This document shows positions 8,883-17,438 of a DNA stretch of 64,000 nt, piece after piece. The notes under the pieces were generated by a model that saw nothing but the letters and a program-made list of their open reading frames with translations, made no database searches and had not been told where the DNA came from. A program made the position numbers and the translations under genes. The stretch spans positions 1 to 64,000 of the forward strand of contig JANSWP010000019.1 in the NCBI GenBank assembly GCA_024743405.1, in the 5' to 3' direction. Within the stretch, counting starts at the first letter, position 1. Each line of letters begins with the position of its first letter. The DNA is from Bacteroidota bacterium (GTDB lineage: Bacteria; Bacteroidota; Bacteroidia; Chitinophagales; Saprospiraceae).

Positions 8883-9082
8883 ATACTTACATTAGCTTTT
8901 TAAACAAGTTTTATGCCTTGAAATAGAATCAATTAGGAAAAAGAAGATTATTCTTGAAATGATTTTTGCCTAATAACAATGCATTACTTTTCAATGTTAT
9001 TTAAAATGCTACTGTACTTTTACGATTATTTTGCGTTATAGTTTGTAAAATTATTTCAAGATCAGTTTGAATCAAATCACCT

Positions 9083-9622
9083 ATGCAAAAAGAATTTTTT
9101 TTCCTGATTTTATGTTTTGGTTTTTCCTCACTTTCTTTTTCACAAAAACCACCAGAAACAGAGGCTGAATATGAAAAAAATTATCGACGTAATATTCAGA
9201 AAGAATATTTATTTGGTGTTTATATACCGAAAGATCTTGCGGATTCATTCGTTCAATTAAACAGGAAGATTGGTTCAGAATCAAAAGCCAAATTTAAGTC
9301 GATGCCAGAGGAAATAGCTGGAGATAAATTATTTTTTAGTTTAGGAAGATGGATTATCCATAATTGGAGCTTTTATAGTGGATCTAGGTTTTCTAATTAT
9401 CTGAAAGGGCTTGGAATTCATCATCCAGAAGAGATGGCAAGATTTGTAATTATTGCTTATCACAGAAATTTAAATCGAAAACCTTTAAATGTGAAGGATT
9501 TATTAAAGACATTCCATGATAAAAAGGAAAACGAAAAGAAAGAATTATTGAAAAAAGGTCAAATTCTGCATCAGGAAACCCGCATGAGACCTAGGAAAGA
9601 TTCCTTACAGATTCAAAATTAA
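9083..9622 (+). CDS. Secreted DUF6794-like protein of unknown function
   Basis: A 179-residue protein with a clear signal peptide (MQKEFFFLILCFGFSSLSFSQ). The middle (about 48-135), with IPKDLADSFVQLNRKIG, SLGRWIIHNWSFYSGSR and GIHHPEEMARFVIIAYHRNLN, has the pattern of the DUF6794 domain, a small helical unit common in Bacteroidota. The tail is rich in Lys and Glu and is probably a charged helix. It is divergent from the FG-GAP lipoprotein gene. The family has no established function; I assign none. The domain name is from memory of its pattern. Confidence 0.7.
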   Translation: MQKEFFFLILCFGFSSLSFSQKPPETEAEYEKNYRRNIQKEYLFGVYIPKDLADSFVQLNRKIGSESKAKFKSMPEEIAGDKLFFSLGRWIIHNWSFYSGSRFSNYLKGLGIHHPEEMARFVIIAYHRNLNRKPLNVKDLLKTFHDKKENEKKELLKKGQILHQETRMRPRKDSLQIQN

Positions 9623-9809
9623 GGATCAAAATGAAGTAAACTCTTCATTCTCAACTTGGTGAACCTAATATCAAGAATGTACTATCTATACAGTTTAAGT
9701 TCCCCCTGATCAAAAAAGAAAATTTCAAAAGTTTTTGCCATTTCATTATGAAAAAATGATTCTGACATAAAAACGACAATCCTTATTTTAATTAAATCTA
9801 AATAAGAAT

Positions 9810-9817
9810 TACATTTG
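9810..9817 (+). promoter_or_regulatory. -7 promoter box for the 54-residue Cys/Lys-rich protein
   Basis: TACATTTG matches TAnnTTTG and ends 25 bp before the ATG at 9843. The -33 element is not clear. Confidence 0.45.
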
Positions 9818-9842
9818 TGCTCTAATCAATTTTAATAGGAAA

Positions 9843-10007
9843 ATGGTCATAAAAAATAAATCTGAAGAAGTCTATAATCCTGCTCATGAGATTCGATTGC
9901 CATTTGCTCTGCCTACCATACAAGGCAAAAAACTAAAGAAGAAATGCTGCAAAAAATACAAAAAAGGCAAGCGTTGTAAAAAATGTCCTGGCAATTGTTT
10001 GTCGTAA
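9843..10007 (+). CDS. Small Cys/Lys-rich conserved-type protein (54 aa)
   Basis: An ATG-started 54-codon frame with its own -7 promoter box 25 bp upstream. The second half is strikingly basic with five Cys: KKKCCKKYKKGKRCKKCPG followed by NCLS. The Cys spacing (CC, then C-x-x-C, then C) suggests metal binding or nucleic-acid contact. I believe similar short proteins occur in other Bacteroidota, but this cannot be verified here. There is no signal peptide or membrane segment, so it is presumably cytoplasmic. It lies 219 bp upstream of topA in the same direction and is easy for gene finders to miss. Function unknown. Confidence 0.6.
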   Translation: MVIKNKSEEVYNPAHEIRLPFALPTIQGKKLKKKCCKKYKKGKRCKKCPGNCLS

Positions 10008-10107
10008 AGTTTAAACTTATTATTATTTTTAGACGGTAATTTTAACTCCCATCTCAAAAATTCTCACCAAATTTTTCAACATTTCTACCCACCATTCACA
10101 AAATTTT

Positions 10108-10115
10108 TACTTTTG
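10108..10115 (+). promoter_or_regulatory. -7 promoter box upstream of topA
   Basis: TACTTTTG matches TAnnTTTG and lies about 112 bp before the topA ATG, predicting a leader of roughly 100 nt that contains a 13-codon out-of-frame reading frame starting at 10204. Confidence 0.45.
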
Positions 10116-10226
10116 CACTTCTTAGAAAGTTTATGTGTCTATTATTGTCTCTTTATTTTTTCTTATTTATTTGCTAAATATTAGACCTAAAACTCTTAGA
10201 ATCATGAACAAAAATTTTATATACAC

Positions 10227-12794
10227 ATGCCAAAGAACCTGTTGATTGTTGAGTCACCGGCAAAAGCTAAAACAATTGAAAAATATCTGGGTAAAGACTT
10301 TGTTGTGAAGTCTAGTTTCGGTCACGTTCGCGATTTAGCGAAAAAAAGTACGGCTGTAGAAATTGAAAATAATTTTAAACCAAATTATGAAGTTTCACCA
10401 GATAAGAAGAAGGTTGTTAAAGATTTAAAAGATTGGGTAAAGAAGGTTGATGAAGTATGGCTCGCAACGGATGAGGATCGTGAGGGAGAGGCCATTTCCT
10501 GGCATTTGTGCAAAGTCCTTGGTCTAGACGAATTAACCACTAAAAGAATAGTTTTTAGAGAAATTACTAAACCAGCAATTCAACAAGCAGTTCAAAAACC
10601 ACGACTAGTTGATTTAAATTTGGTAAATGCTCAACAGGCTCGTCGAATATTAGATCGTTTGGTTGGCTTTGAATTATCTGGATTATTATGGAAAAAAGTA
10701 AAAGGCAAACTTTCTGCTGGTAGGGTACAATCCGTTGCAGTTCGTTTAATAGTAGATAAAGAAAGAGACATTCAAGGATTTGAAACCACACCATTTTATA
10801 AAGTTACAGCAGTTTTTGATGTTAAAGATAAAAATGGTAAAACAGTTGGTCTGAATGCGGAATTGCCAACAAGGTATGATTCGGAAGCTGATGCTCAGGC
10901 ATTTTTGGATCAATGTCTAAACGCTGATTTCAAGATAGAAGATATTCAAGTTCGGCCTGGTAAAAGGAGACCTTCTGCGCCTTTTACCACTTCTACATTA
11001 CAACAAGAGGCTAGTCGAAAACTTGGGTATTCGGTGAAAAGAACCATGGTGGTTGCCCAGAAATTATATGAGGCAGGAAGCATAACCTATATGCGTACAG
11101 ACTCAGTGAGCTTGAGTGAGACGGCTTTGGAAGCTATTGCAACAGAAATTCAAACTGAATTTGGTGAAAAATATTTAAAAACAAGAAGGTACAAGGGGAA
11201 AAACTCGAATTCACAAGAGGCGCATGAGGCTATAAGACCTACTTATATAGAGCGTCAAAGTGTTAGTCCAGATAGAGATGAGCAAAGGTTGTATGAATTA
11301 ATCTGGAAACGGACAATAGCTTCTCAGATGGCTGATGCAGAATTAGAAAAAACTACCGTAAAAATAGGGATCTCAACTATACCTGATGCAAGATTAACTG
11401 CAGCTGGAGAAGTTATGAAGTTTGATGGATTTTTGAAGGTATATATCGAGTCTAAAGATGATGATGGAGAGGATGAAGCCAAAGGGATTTTACCTCCACT
11501 GAAGGAAAATCAGATTTTAGATCTAAATGAAATGAGGGCTACGGAAAAATTCACTCGACCTCCTGCTCGGTATACAGAAGCTAGCCTTGTTTCAAAATTG
11601 GAGGAATTAGGAATTGGTAGGCCATCTACTTATGCGCCTACGATTAGTAAAATCATGGAAGAAAATCGAGGATATGTCATTAAAGATAGTAAAGAAGGGG
11701 AAGAGCGAAACTATACCATTATTAAGTTAAAGGATCAAAAAGTTACAAAAAAGGTAGATACAGAACGAACGGGAGTTATTAAGAATAGATTGTTTGCTAC
11801 TGATTTGGGGATGGTTGTTACTGATTTTCTCAAGGATAACTTTGATGAGATCATGGAATATAGTTTTACGGCAGGAATTGAACAAAAATTCGATCGAATT
11901 GCAGATGGCAAACAAGAATGGGAAAATATGTTGGGTGAGTTTTATCCAACTTTTCATGAAACGGTTCAAGAGACTTTAGAGAAATCCGGACGTGCGACAG
12001 GAGAAAGAATCTTGGGCAAAGATCCTGAATCTGGAAGAACGATATTAGTTAGAATGTCCCGATATGGTACAGCTTTGGTCCAAATCGGCTCAAGAGAAGA
12101 ATTGGAAGAAGATGAAAAGCCAAAATATGCTAATTTAAGTCCTGGTTTATCATTGGGCACAATTACGCTTGAAGAAGCGCTAAAGTGCTTTCAATTACCT
12201 AGGGATTTGGGCACTTATGAAGGAAAAGAATTAAGTATTGGAAGTGGTCGTTTTGGTCCTTATGTAAAATATGATGAAAAATTCATATCCATTCCTAGAG
12301 GTGAAGATGCGATTGCGATGACAAAAGAAAGAGCAATTGAACTCGTTGAGGAAAAAAAGAAGGCGGACGCACCTGTGGGTACCTATAAGGGCATTCCTTT
12401 TACCAAAGGAAAAGGTCGATTTGGCCCTTTCTTGAAATGGGACAAATTTTTTGTTAACGTACCAAAGCGTTATGACTTCGAGAATCTGTCATTAGATGAT
12501 GCCTATGAATTAATTGAGAAAAAAATTGTCAAAGAGGCGAATCGATACATTCATCAATGGGAGGATTTAGGAATTTCTGTTGAAAATGGACGTTGGGGAC
12601 CTTATGTTAAATTCAAAAAGAAAAATATCAATATTCCTAAAGTAGATGGCAAACGAGTGACTTCTGAGGAGGCAAAAGAATTCACATTAGAGCAGGTCAA
12701 AGAAATTATTGTTGCTGAAATACCTGATGCTTTCGAAAAAAAGACTAGGGCAAAAGCTAAACCCAAAGCAAAGGCTAAAGCCAAGAAAAAATAG
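10227..12794 (+). CDS. topA: DNA topoisomerase I (type IA)
   Basis: An 855-residue type IA topoisomerase that relaxes negative supercoils. The N-terminal TOPRIM domain has LIVESPAKAKTIEKYLG and the metal-binding ATDEDREGEAISWHL. The core has the active-site Tyr in GSITYMRTDSVSLS (Y288) and GRPSTYAPTISKI further on. Instead of zinc-finger Cys clusters, the C-terminal third has repeated domains (SRYGTALVQIG, GRFGPYVKYDEK, GRFGPFLKWDKF, GRWGPYVKFKKK), as in many Bacteroidota and Gram-positive forms. It ends in a Lys/Ala-rich tail likely to bind DNA. Monocistronic: a strong terminator follows 29 bp after the stop. Complete, with no oddities. Confidence 0.98.
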   Translation: MPKNLLIVESPAKAKTIEKYLGKDFVVKSSFGHVRDLAKKSTAVEIENNFKPNYEVSPDKKKVVKDLKDWVKKVDEVWLATDEDREGEAISWHLCKVLGLDELTTKRIVFREITKPAIQQAVQKPRLVDLNLVNAQQARRILDRLVGFELSGLLWKKVKGKLSAGRVQSVAVRLIVDKERDIQGFETTPFYKVTAVFDVKDKNGKTVGLNAELPTRYDSEADAQAFLDQCLNADFKIEDIQVRPGKRRPSAPFTTSTLQQEASRKLGYSVKRTMVVAQKLYEAGSITYMRTDSVSLSETALEAIATEIQTEFGEKYLKTRRYKGKNSNSQEAHEAIRPTYIERQSVSPDRDEQRLYELIWKRTIASQMADAELEKTTVKIGISTIPDARLTAAGEVMKFDGFLKVYIESKDDDGEDEAKGILPPLKENQILDLNEMRATEKFTRPPARYTEASLVSKLEELGIGRPSTYAPTISKIMEENRGYVIKDSKEGEERNYTIIKLKDQKVTKKVDTERTGVIKNRLFATDLGMVVTDFLKDNFDEIMEYSFTAGIEQKFDRIADGKQEWENMLGEFYPTFHETVQETLEKSGRATGERILGKDPESGRTILVRMSRYGTALVQIGSREELEEDEKPKYANLSPGLSLGTITLEEALKCFQLPRDLGTYEGKELSIGSGRFGPYVKYDEKFISIPRGEDAIAMTKERAIELVEEKKKADAPVGTYKGIPFTKGKGRFGPFLKWDKFFVNVPKRYDFENLSLDDAYELIEKKIVKEANRYIHQWEDLGISVENGRWGPYVKFKKKNINIPKVDGKRVTSEEAKEFTLEQVKEIIVAEIPDAFEKKTRAKAKPKAKAKAKKK

Positions 12795-12822
12795 GATTTC
12801 TCCTAATCTTATATAGAAAATC

Positions 12823-12858
12823 AAAAATCCCAATGCGTTAGTGTTGGGATTTTTTTTG
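12823..12858 (+). terminator. Rho-independent terminator of topA
   Basis: Arms AAAAATCCCAA and TTGGGATTTTT (11 bp) around a 10-nt loop, followed by further T residues. It starts 29 bp after the topA stop. Confidence 0.85.
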
Positions 12859-12902
12859 ATAGTTTTTGTACCTCTCAATTGTCTTCAAAACAGTTTAATA
12901 TA

Positions 12903-15900
12903 TTGAAAAAAATAAAATATACATATCTGTTCCTCATTTTATTAACAATACATTTGTGTGTCTTTTCTCAGTCATTCACATTTCAAAATTATTCTGTTTC
13001 TGAAGACCTTTCTCAATCCCAAGTTTATTCTATTTTAGAAGATTCCAGAGGTTATTTATGGCTTGGAACTCAGGGTGGGGGATTAGATCGATTCGATGGT
13101 GAAAATTTCAAGAACTTTTCTCGAAAGGATGGATTAAAAGATATTTTTATCAATGCTTTAGCCGAAGATACAAATGGAAATATTTGGATAGGTACCAACC
13201 ATGGTTTATGGAGATTCGATGGCTGGGATTTTAAGTTTTTTGATTTGAAAAGAGGGAATAGTGAAAAAATTCTTTCTCTACTTATCGACAGAAAGGGCGA
13301 CTTATGGATAGGAACAATAAAAGGGTTTCTTAAAATTGAAAGTGGCAAAATTATACCTTTTTCTGATGATAATAATTTAAGACGTTCGGAAATTTATTCT
13401 ATTTATGAAGACTCTAGAGGTTCTATTTGGGTAGGTTCTAATTTTGGAGTTACGAAAATTTCCGGTTCAAGAATTCAACAATTTTCTTCAAATACAGGTA
13501 TGCCAGGGGAGACCGTTACTGCTTTTTCCGAAGATAAAAATGGGCGTATTTGGGTTGGCATTTTTGGCGTTGGAATTGGAACTTTTGTTGGTGATAACTG
13601 CTACTTGATCAAGCCAAAGTCCGGCTTAAAACCATTAGAAATTCAAACAATGGAAATGGGAATAGATGGCGCAGTATGGATAGGCACATTTAATCAAGGA
13701 TTATTTATCTGGAGTGATCAAGATAGTATTTTTGCGCAATTTTCCGAAAAGAAAGGTTTGGCCAAAAAGGATGTAAGAGCTATAGAAAAAGATCAGTGGG
13801 GGAATTTTTGGATTGGAACATCTGGAGGTGGTATCAGTAAATATGGGGGACAACAATTCATTCATTATGACCAAGAGAATGGATTGGAGGAAGAATTTAT
13901 TTATGCTTTATGTGAGGATGATTTTGGACGAATTTGGTTTTCAAATTATGATAAAGGGGTCAGTTTTTTTAACGGTCGGTTTTTTGAACATTTGGGGCAA
14001 TCATCGGACTCATTGAAATTTGTTTCAAAGGCCTTATTTAAGGATAATAATGGTGACATTTGGATAGGGACAGAAAAAAAAGGACTAATTTTATATAAGG
14101 ATAATCAATTCACTTTTTTGCAAAATTATTTTGTTGATCCCGCAATAAATATTCGAGATATTATTCAAGATAAAGCAAATAATATTTGGGTTGGAACGGC
14201 TGGTTCAGGCATCCTTAAACTAAATAAAGATACTTCCCAAAATATAGGTTTTCGAGTACAGAGGTTTACTAAAAACAACGGTCTTTTAAGCAATCAAATC
14301 ACCAATTTGCATGCAGATACTTTAAATCGAATTTGGTATACTACTCGAAAATTCGGAGTTGGATATTTAATTGACGATCAAGTTGTTGATCACTTTTCTA
14401 TTCAGGAAGGATTGGTCTCAAGAGAAGTGAAAACAATGGCAGAAGACTCCACCGGGTTTTTATGGTTTGGGACTCCTTTAGGACTATCAAAATTATTTTT
14501 ATATGGCGATTCATTGTTTCTTTCTGAAAAAGAAAATAATCAAAAACTTAACTATAAAAACCTTTATTCTATCGCCTTTGATGCCGAAAACAATCTTTGG
14601 ACAGGCTCTCAAAAAGGGGTAGAAAAATCAATTTTAGATGGCGGTAGAAATATAATAGAGACCAAGTTTTATGGGAAAAGCGAAGGATTTCTAGGAATTG
14701 AAACTTGTCAAAACTCAGTATGGAAAGATAGTGAAGATAATCTTTGGTTCGGCACCATGAATGGGTTGACAAAATATCAATCTGGCACTACTGTTACTAA
14801 CTCCATACCTCCAAAATTACACTTTACAGACATTCGGTTATTCTACAAAACATTGAAAAAAACACCCTTTTCTGATTTTACGAAAAGTTGGGGCGTTTTG
14901 GAACCCGGATTGATCCTCAAGCATAATCAAAACCATTTAAATTTTAAATTTTTAGGGGTAAACTTACCCAACCCTGAGAAGGTGAAATATAGTTGGAAAC
15001 TTGAAGGATCTGATTCAGGTTGGTCACCTCCTGAATCTCAGAATGAGGTTATGTTCCCAAATTTGCCTCCCAATAAATATACATTTAAAGTAAAAGCATG
15101 TAATGAGGATGGAGTTTGGTCAAAGGAACCCTTGATAGCTGAATTTGAAATTTTACCTCCGTTCTGGCAAACTTGGTGGTTTCGAGGACTCAGTCTCGCC
15201 TCTATTTTAGGATTAATCATCGTAGTTTTCAAAATTCGTCTGAATCAGGTAAGGGCAAAATCTAAACTTATTAAAGACCAGTTAGAGATCGAGAAAAAGC
15301 TTTTACAATTGGAACAAAAAGCTTTACAACTACAAATGAACCCTCACTTTATTTTCAATGCCTTAAATTCAATCCAGAGTTTAATAAGTCAAAAAGACCA
15401 TAAAACAGCAAGGTATCATTTGGCTAAATTTTCCAAGCTGATGAGGCGTATTTTGGAGAATTCCCGAGACCAAGCGATTAGCGTAGAACAAGAAATTGAA
15501 ACCCTTAAGGATTACCTTTCTCTAGAACAATTTAGTCGTGGAAATACTTTTAATTTTCGAATAAACATATCTTCAGATATCGATATTGAAGAAATATTTA
15601 TTCCCCCTATGATTATCCAACCTTTTGTTGAAAATGCAATTATTCATGGAGTTGCACATTTAAAAGAAGCAGGAGAAATAGAAATAAATTTAATAACGGT
15701 GGATAACCGTATACAGTGCGAGATAACTGATAATGGTATAGGTAGACAAGCTTCAAAAAGGCTCAAAAGTCAGCAAGAAGAGCAGCATAAATCTATGGCA
15801 CTCACTGTTACACAAGAACGATTAGAAATATTGGGAGACACAAACGAATCAAGCGTTTTTTTCGAGGATATTTGTAATGCAGAAGGTTCAATAAGTGGCA

Positions 15901-15941
15901 CAAGAGTATTAATTTATTTACCTATTTTATCTATTATTTAA
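12903..15941 (+). CDS. Two-component regulator propeller sensor histidine kinase (LytS-type)
   Basis: About 1012 residues from the TTG at 12903. A TTG at 12879 is also in frame; no ATG is near. The downstream TTG gives a compact signal peptide (LKKIKYTYLFLILLTIHLCVFSQ) after an A-rich stretch. The periplasmic part has many Reg_prop repeats (WLGTQGGGL, WIGTNHGL, WVGSNFGV and so on), forming propellers, then a Y_Y_Y domain (KYSWKLEGSDSGW). One membrane helix (WWFRGLSLASILGLIIVVF) leads to a His-kinase domain with the phospho-acceptor His in LQMNPHFIFNALNS (about 815) and an HATPase part (PFVENAIIHG, TDNGIG). Its natural partner is a LytTR regulator; the nearest is at 2643. Confidence 0.92.
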   Translation: MKKIKYTYLFLILLTIHLCVFSQSFTFQNYSVSEDLSQSQVYSILEDSRGYLWLGTQGGGLDRFDGENFKNFSRKDGLKDIFINALAEDTNGNIWIGTNHGLWRFDGWDFKFFDLKRGNSEKILSLLIDRKGDLWIGTIKGFLKIESGKIIPFSDDNNLRRSEIYSIYEDSRGSIWVGSNFGVTKISGSRIQQFSSNTGMPGETVTAFSEDKNGRIWVGIFGVGIGTFVGDNCYLIKPKSGLKPLEIQTMEMGIDGAVWIGTFNQGLFIWSDQDSIFAQFSEKKGLAKKDVRAIEKDQWGNFWIGTSGGGISKYGGQQFIHYDQENGLEEEFIYALCEDDFGRIWFSNYDKGVSFFNGRFFEHLGQSSDSLKFVSKALFKDNNGDIWIGTEKKGLILYKDNQFTFLQNYFVDPAINIRDIIQDKANNIWVGTAGSGILKLNKDTSQNIGFRVQRFTKNNGLLSNQITNLHADTLNRIWYTTRKFGVGYLIDDQVVDHFSIQEGLVSREVKTMAEDSTGFLWFGTPLGLSKLFLYGDSLFLSEKENNQKLNYKNLYSIAFDAENNLWTGSQKGVEKSILDGGRNIIETKFYGKSEGFLGIETCQNSVWKDSEDNLWFGTMNGLTKYQSGTTVTNSIPPKLHFTDIRLFYKTLKKTPFSDFTKSWGVLEPGLILKHNQNHLNFKFLGVNLPNPEKVKYSWKLEGSDSGWSPPESQNEVMFPNLPPNKYTFKVKACNEDGVWSKEPLIAEFEILPPFWQTWWFRGLSLASILGLIIVVFKIRLNQVRAKSKLIKDQLEIEKKLLQLEQKALQLQMNPHFIFNALNSIQSLISQKDHKTARYHLAKFSKLMRRILENSRDQAISVEQEIETLKDYLSLEQFSRGNTFNFRINISSDIDIEEIFIPPMIIQPFVENAIIHGVAHLKEAGEIEINLITVDNRIQCEITDNGIGRQASKRLKSQQEEQHKSMALTVTQERLEILGDTNESSVFFEDICNAEGSISGTRVLIYLPILSII

Positions 15942-17358
15942 AATCGTTTACAACGCTGTTTGCTGGAATTTCGATGACTTTTAATTTCGGGTTTTCTGCC
16001 AAATGCTTTCGGATTATTCGATTGGTTTCAGGATTGCCTGGATAAGCTTTTATACTGTCTCTTAAAGCTTCCGTATGATTAGGAAAATCATCTTTTTCAA
16101 GATAACCAAATCCCCTGTAATTACCATTTTCTATTAAAATAACGGAGCATTCGTCCTGGTTACGGCCAATGTCAACCACAAAAAAACTATCTTCAAAAAT
16201 GGTTGAAAGATAATCAATGGCTAACTCTGCGCGACCATTATATTCTTCAGGAGATTCTAAATGTATACAAGCTCCCTCGCATTGTTTTAAATGATAATCA
16301 AAACATGGACCATCTCCTTTTTCAAAATTGGTATATTTAGGACAAAGTTGGAATGCTTTTTTTACATATTCTAATTTGGATTTAGCACTTCTAATTTTGG
16401 GGAACTCTGCTACAATATCCTTATTAGATCGACTTTTTTTTGTTGCTTTTTCCGCTTCAAAACAGATATATCCATCTTCATTTAAATATTTGTGAACCAT
16501 GTAAGGAAAATGTTGGACACGTTGTGCTCGATTGATAAAGGGACGCAATCTTTTTATTTCATAAGATTCTAGCAAAAGTGCTACCATCTCACTTCCTGTT
16601 AACTCGAAAGTTATCTCGTGAACATATTTTTGAAGTCGAAGTGCTTTTTCAGTTTTTTTTGAGAAATGTTGGGCCACTCGTTTCTTGATATTAATACTTT
16701 TTCCTACATAAACAACATCTCCAAAAATGTCATGGAAGTAATAAATACCTACTTCTTCTGGTAATGCATGCATTATATCTAAGGAAATATTCGGAGGTAA
16801 CAAGGCTTCTTTTATGCCCATGTTAACCATATCCTGTAGATCCTCTACACCCTTTTCAATATTCATTATTTTCTCAAAAAGTTCTACTGTTGCCATTGTA
16901 TCAGCCATCGCTCGGTGACGATCTTCGACTTTTATTTTGAAATGTTTTATTAGATTACCTAGGCTGTATGATTTTAGCCCAGGAAAGGTTTTTCTAGACA
17001 AGCGTACCGTACACAATTGCTTTCGGGTATAAGTAAATCCTAGGCGAGCAAATTCTTCTCTGATAAAGGTATAATCGAATCTTACATTATGTGCGACGAA
17101 AATGGCATCTTTTGTTATTTCAACTACTTTTTTAGCAATTTCAAAAAAACGAGGAGCTCCTTCTACCATGTCTTGGCTAATACCTGTTAGTTTGGTTATT
17201 CCATATGGAATTTGACACTCAGGGTTAATTAATGTTTCGAAAGTGTCAATGATTTCCTTTCCATCGTGAACGACAATTGCAATTTCTGTAATTTTATCCC
17301 GAGTTGCGCGACCACCTGTTGTTTCTATATCAATAATCGCATATAACTTATCCTTCAT
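15934..17358 (-). CDS. DnaQ-like 3'-5' exonuclease fused to GIY-YIG (UvrC-like) nuclease domain
   Basis: A 474-residue two-domain protein. Residues 1-170 form a DEDDh exonuclease like the epsilon subunit of DNA polymerase III (YAIIDIETTGG with D10/E12, VAHNVRFDYTFI, HRAMADTMAT). Residues about 205-290 form a GIY-YIG domain (EEVGIYYFHDIFGDVVYVGK, then SINIKKRVAQH) like the N-terminal nuclease of UvrC or Cho. The C-terminal part with CPKYTNFEKGDGPCFDYHLKQC resembles the Cys-bearing UvrC region. Such fusions are known in Bacteroidota and Actinobacteria and probably act in DNA repair. The last 8 bp overlap the convergent kinase gene. A -7-like box lies upstream. Confidence 0.9.
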   Translation of the reverse strand: MKDKLYAIIDIETTGGRATRDKITEIAIVVHDGKEIIDTFETLINPECQIPYGITKLTGISQDMVEGAPRFFEIAKKVVEITKDAIFVAHNVRFDYTFIREEFARLGFTYTRKQLCTVRLSRKTFPGLKSYSLGNLIKHFKIKVEDRHRAMADTMATVELFEKIMNIEKGVEDLQDMVNMGIKEALLPPNISLDIMHALPEEVGIYYFHDIFGDVVYVGKSINIKKRVAQHFSKKTEKALRLQKYVHEITFELTGSEMVALLLESYEIKRLRPFINRAQRVQHFPYMVHKYLNEDGYICFEAEKATKKSRSNKDIVAEFPKIRSAKSKLEYVKKAFQLCPKYTNFEKGDGPCFDYHLKQCEGACIHLESPEEYNGRAELAIDYLSTIFEDSFFVVDIGRNQDECSVILIENGNYRGFGYLEKDDFPNHTEALRDSIKAYPGNPETNRIIRKHLAENPKLKVIEIPANSVVNDFK

Positions 17359-17395
17359 AAAGGCTTCTTCATTAAATAATTACATACAAGTACTT

Positions 17396-17403
17396 CAAAT
17401 TTA
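17396..17403 (-). promoter_or_regulatory. -7 promoter box for the exonuclease/GIY-YIG gene
   Basis: On the minus strand TAAATTTG, matching TAnnTTTG, 37 bp upstream of the ATG at 17358. It lies in the 80-bp divergent region shared with the NamZ-like gene. Confidence 0.4.
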
Positions 17404-17438
17404 ACCAATTTGAAATACCACTTTAAAACATTCTGGTT

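Noticed and set aside
9081-9284. 67-codon minus-strand frame at the start of the DUF6794 gene
   Set aside because: Antisense to a gene with a clear signal peptide and domain pattern; no promoter box.
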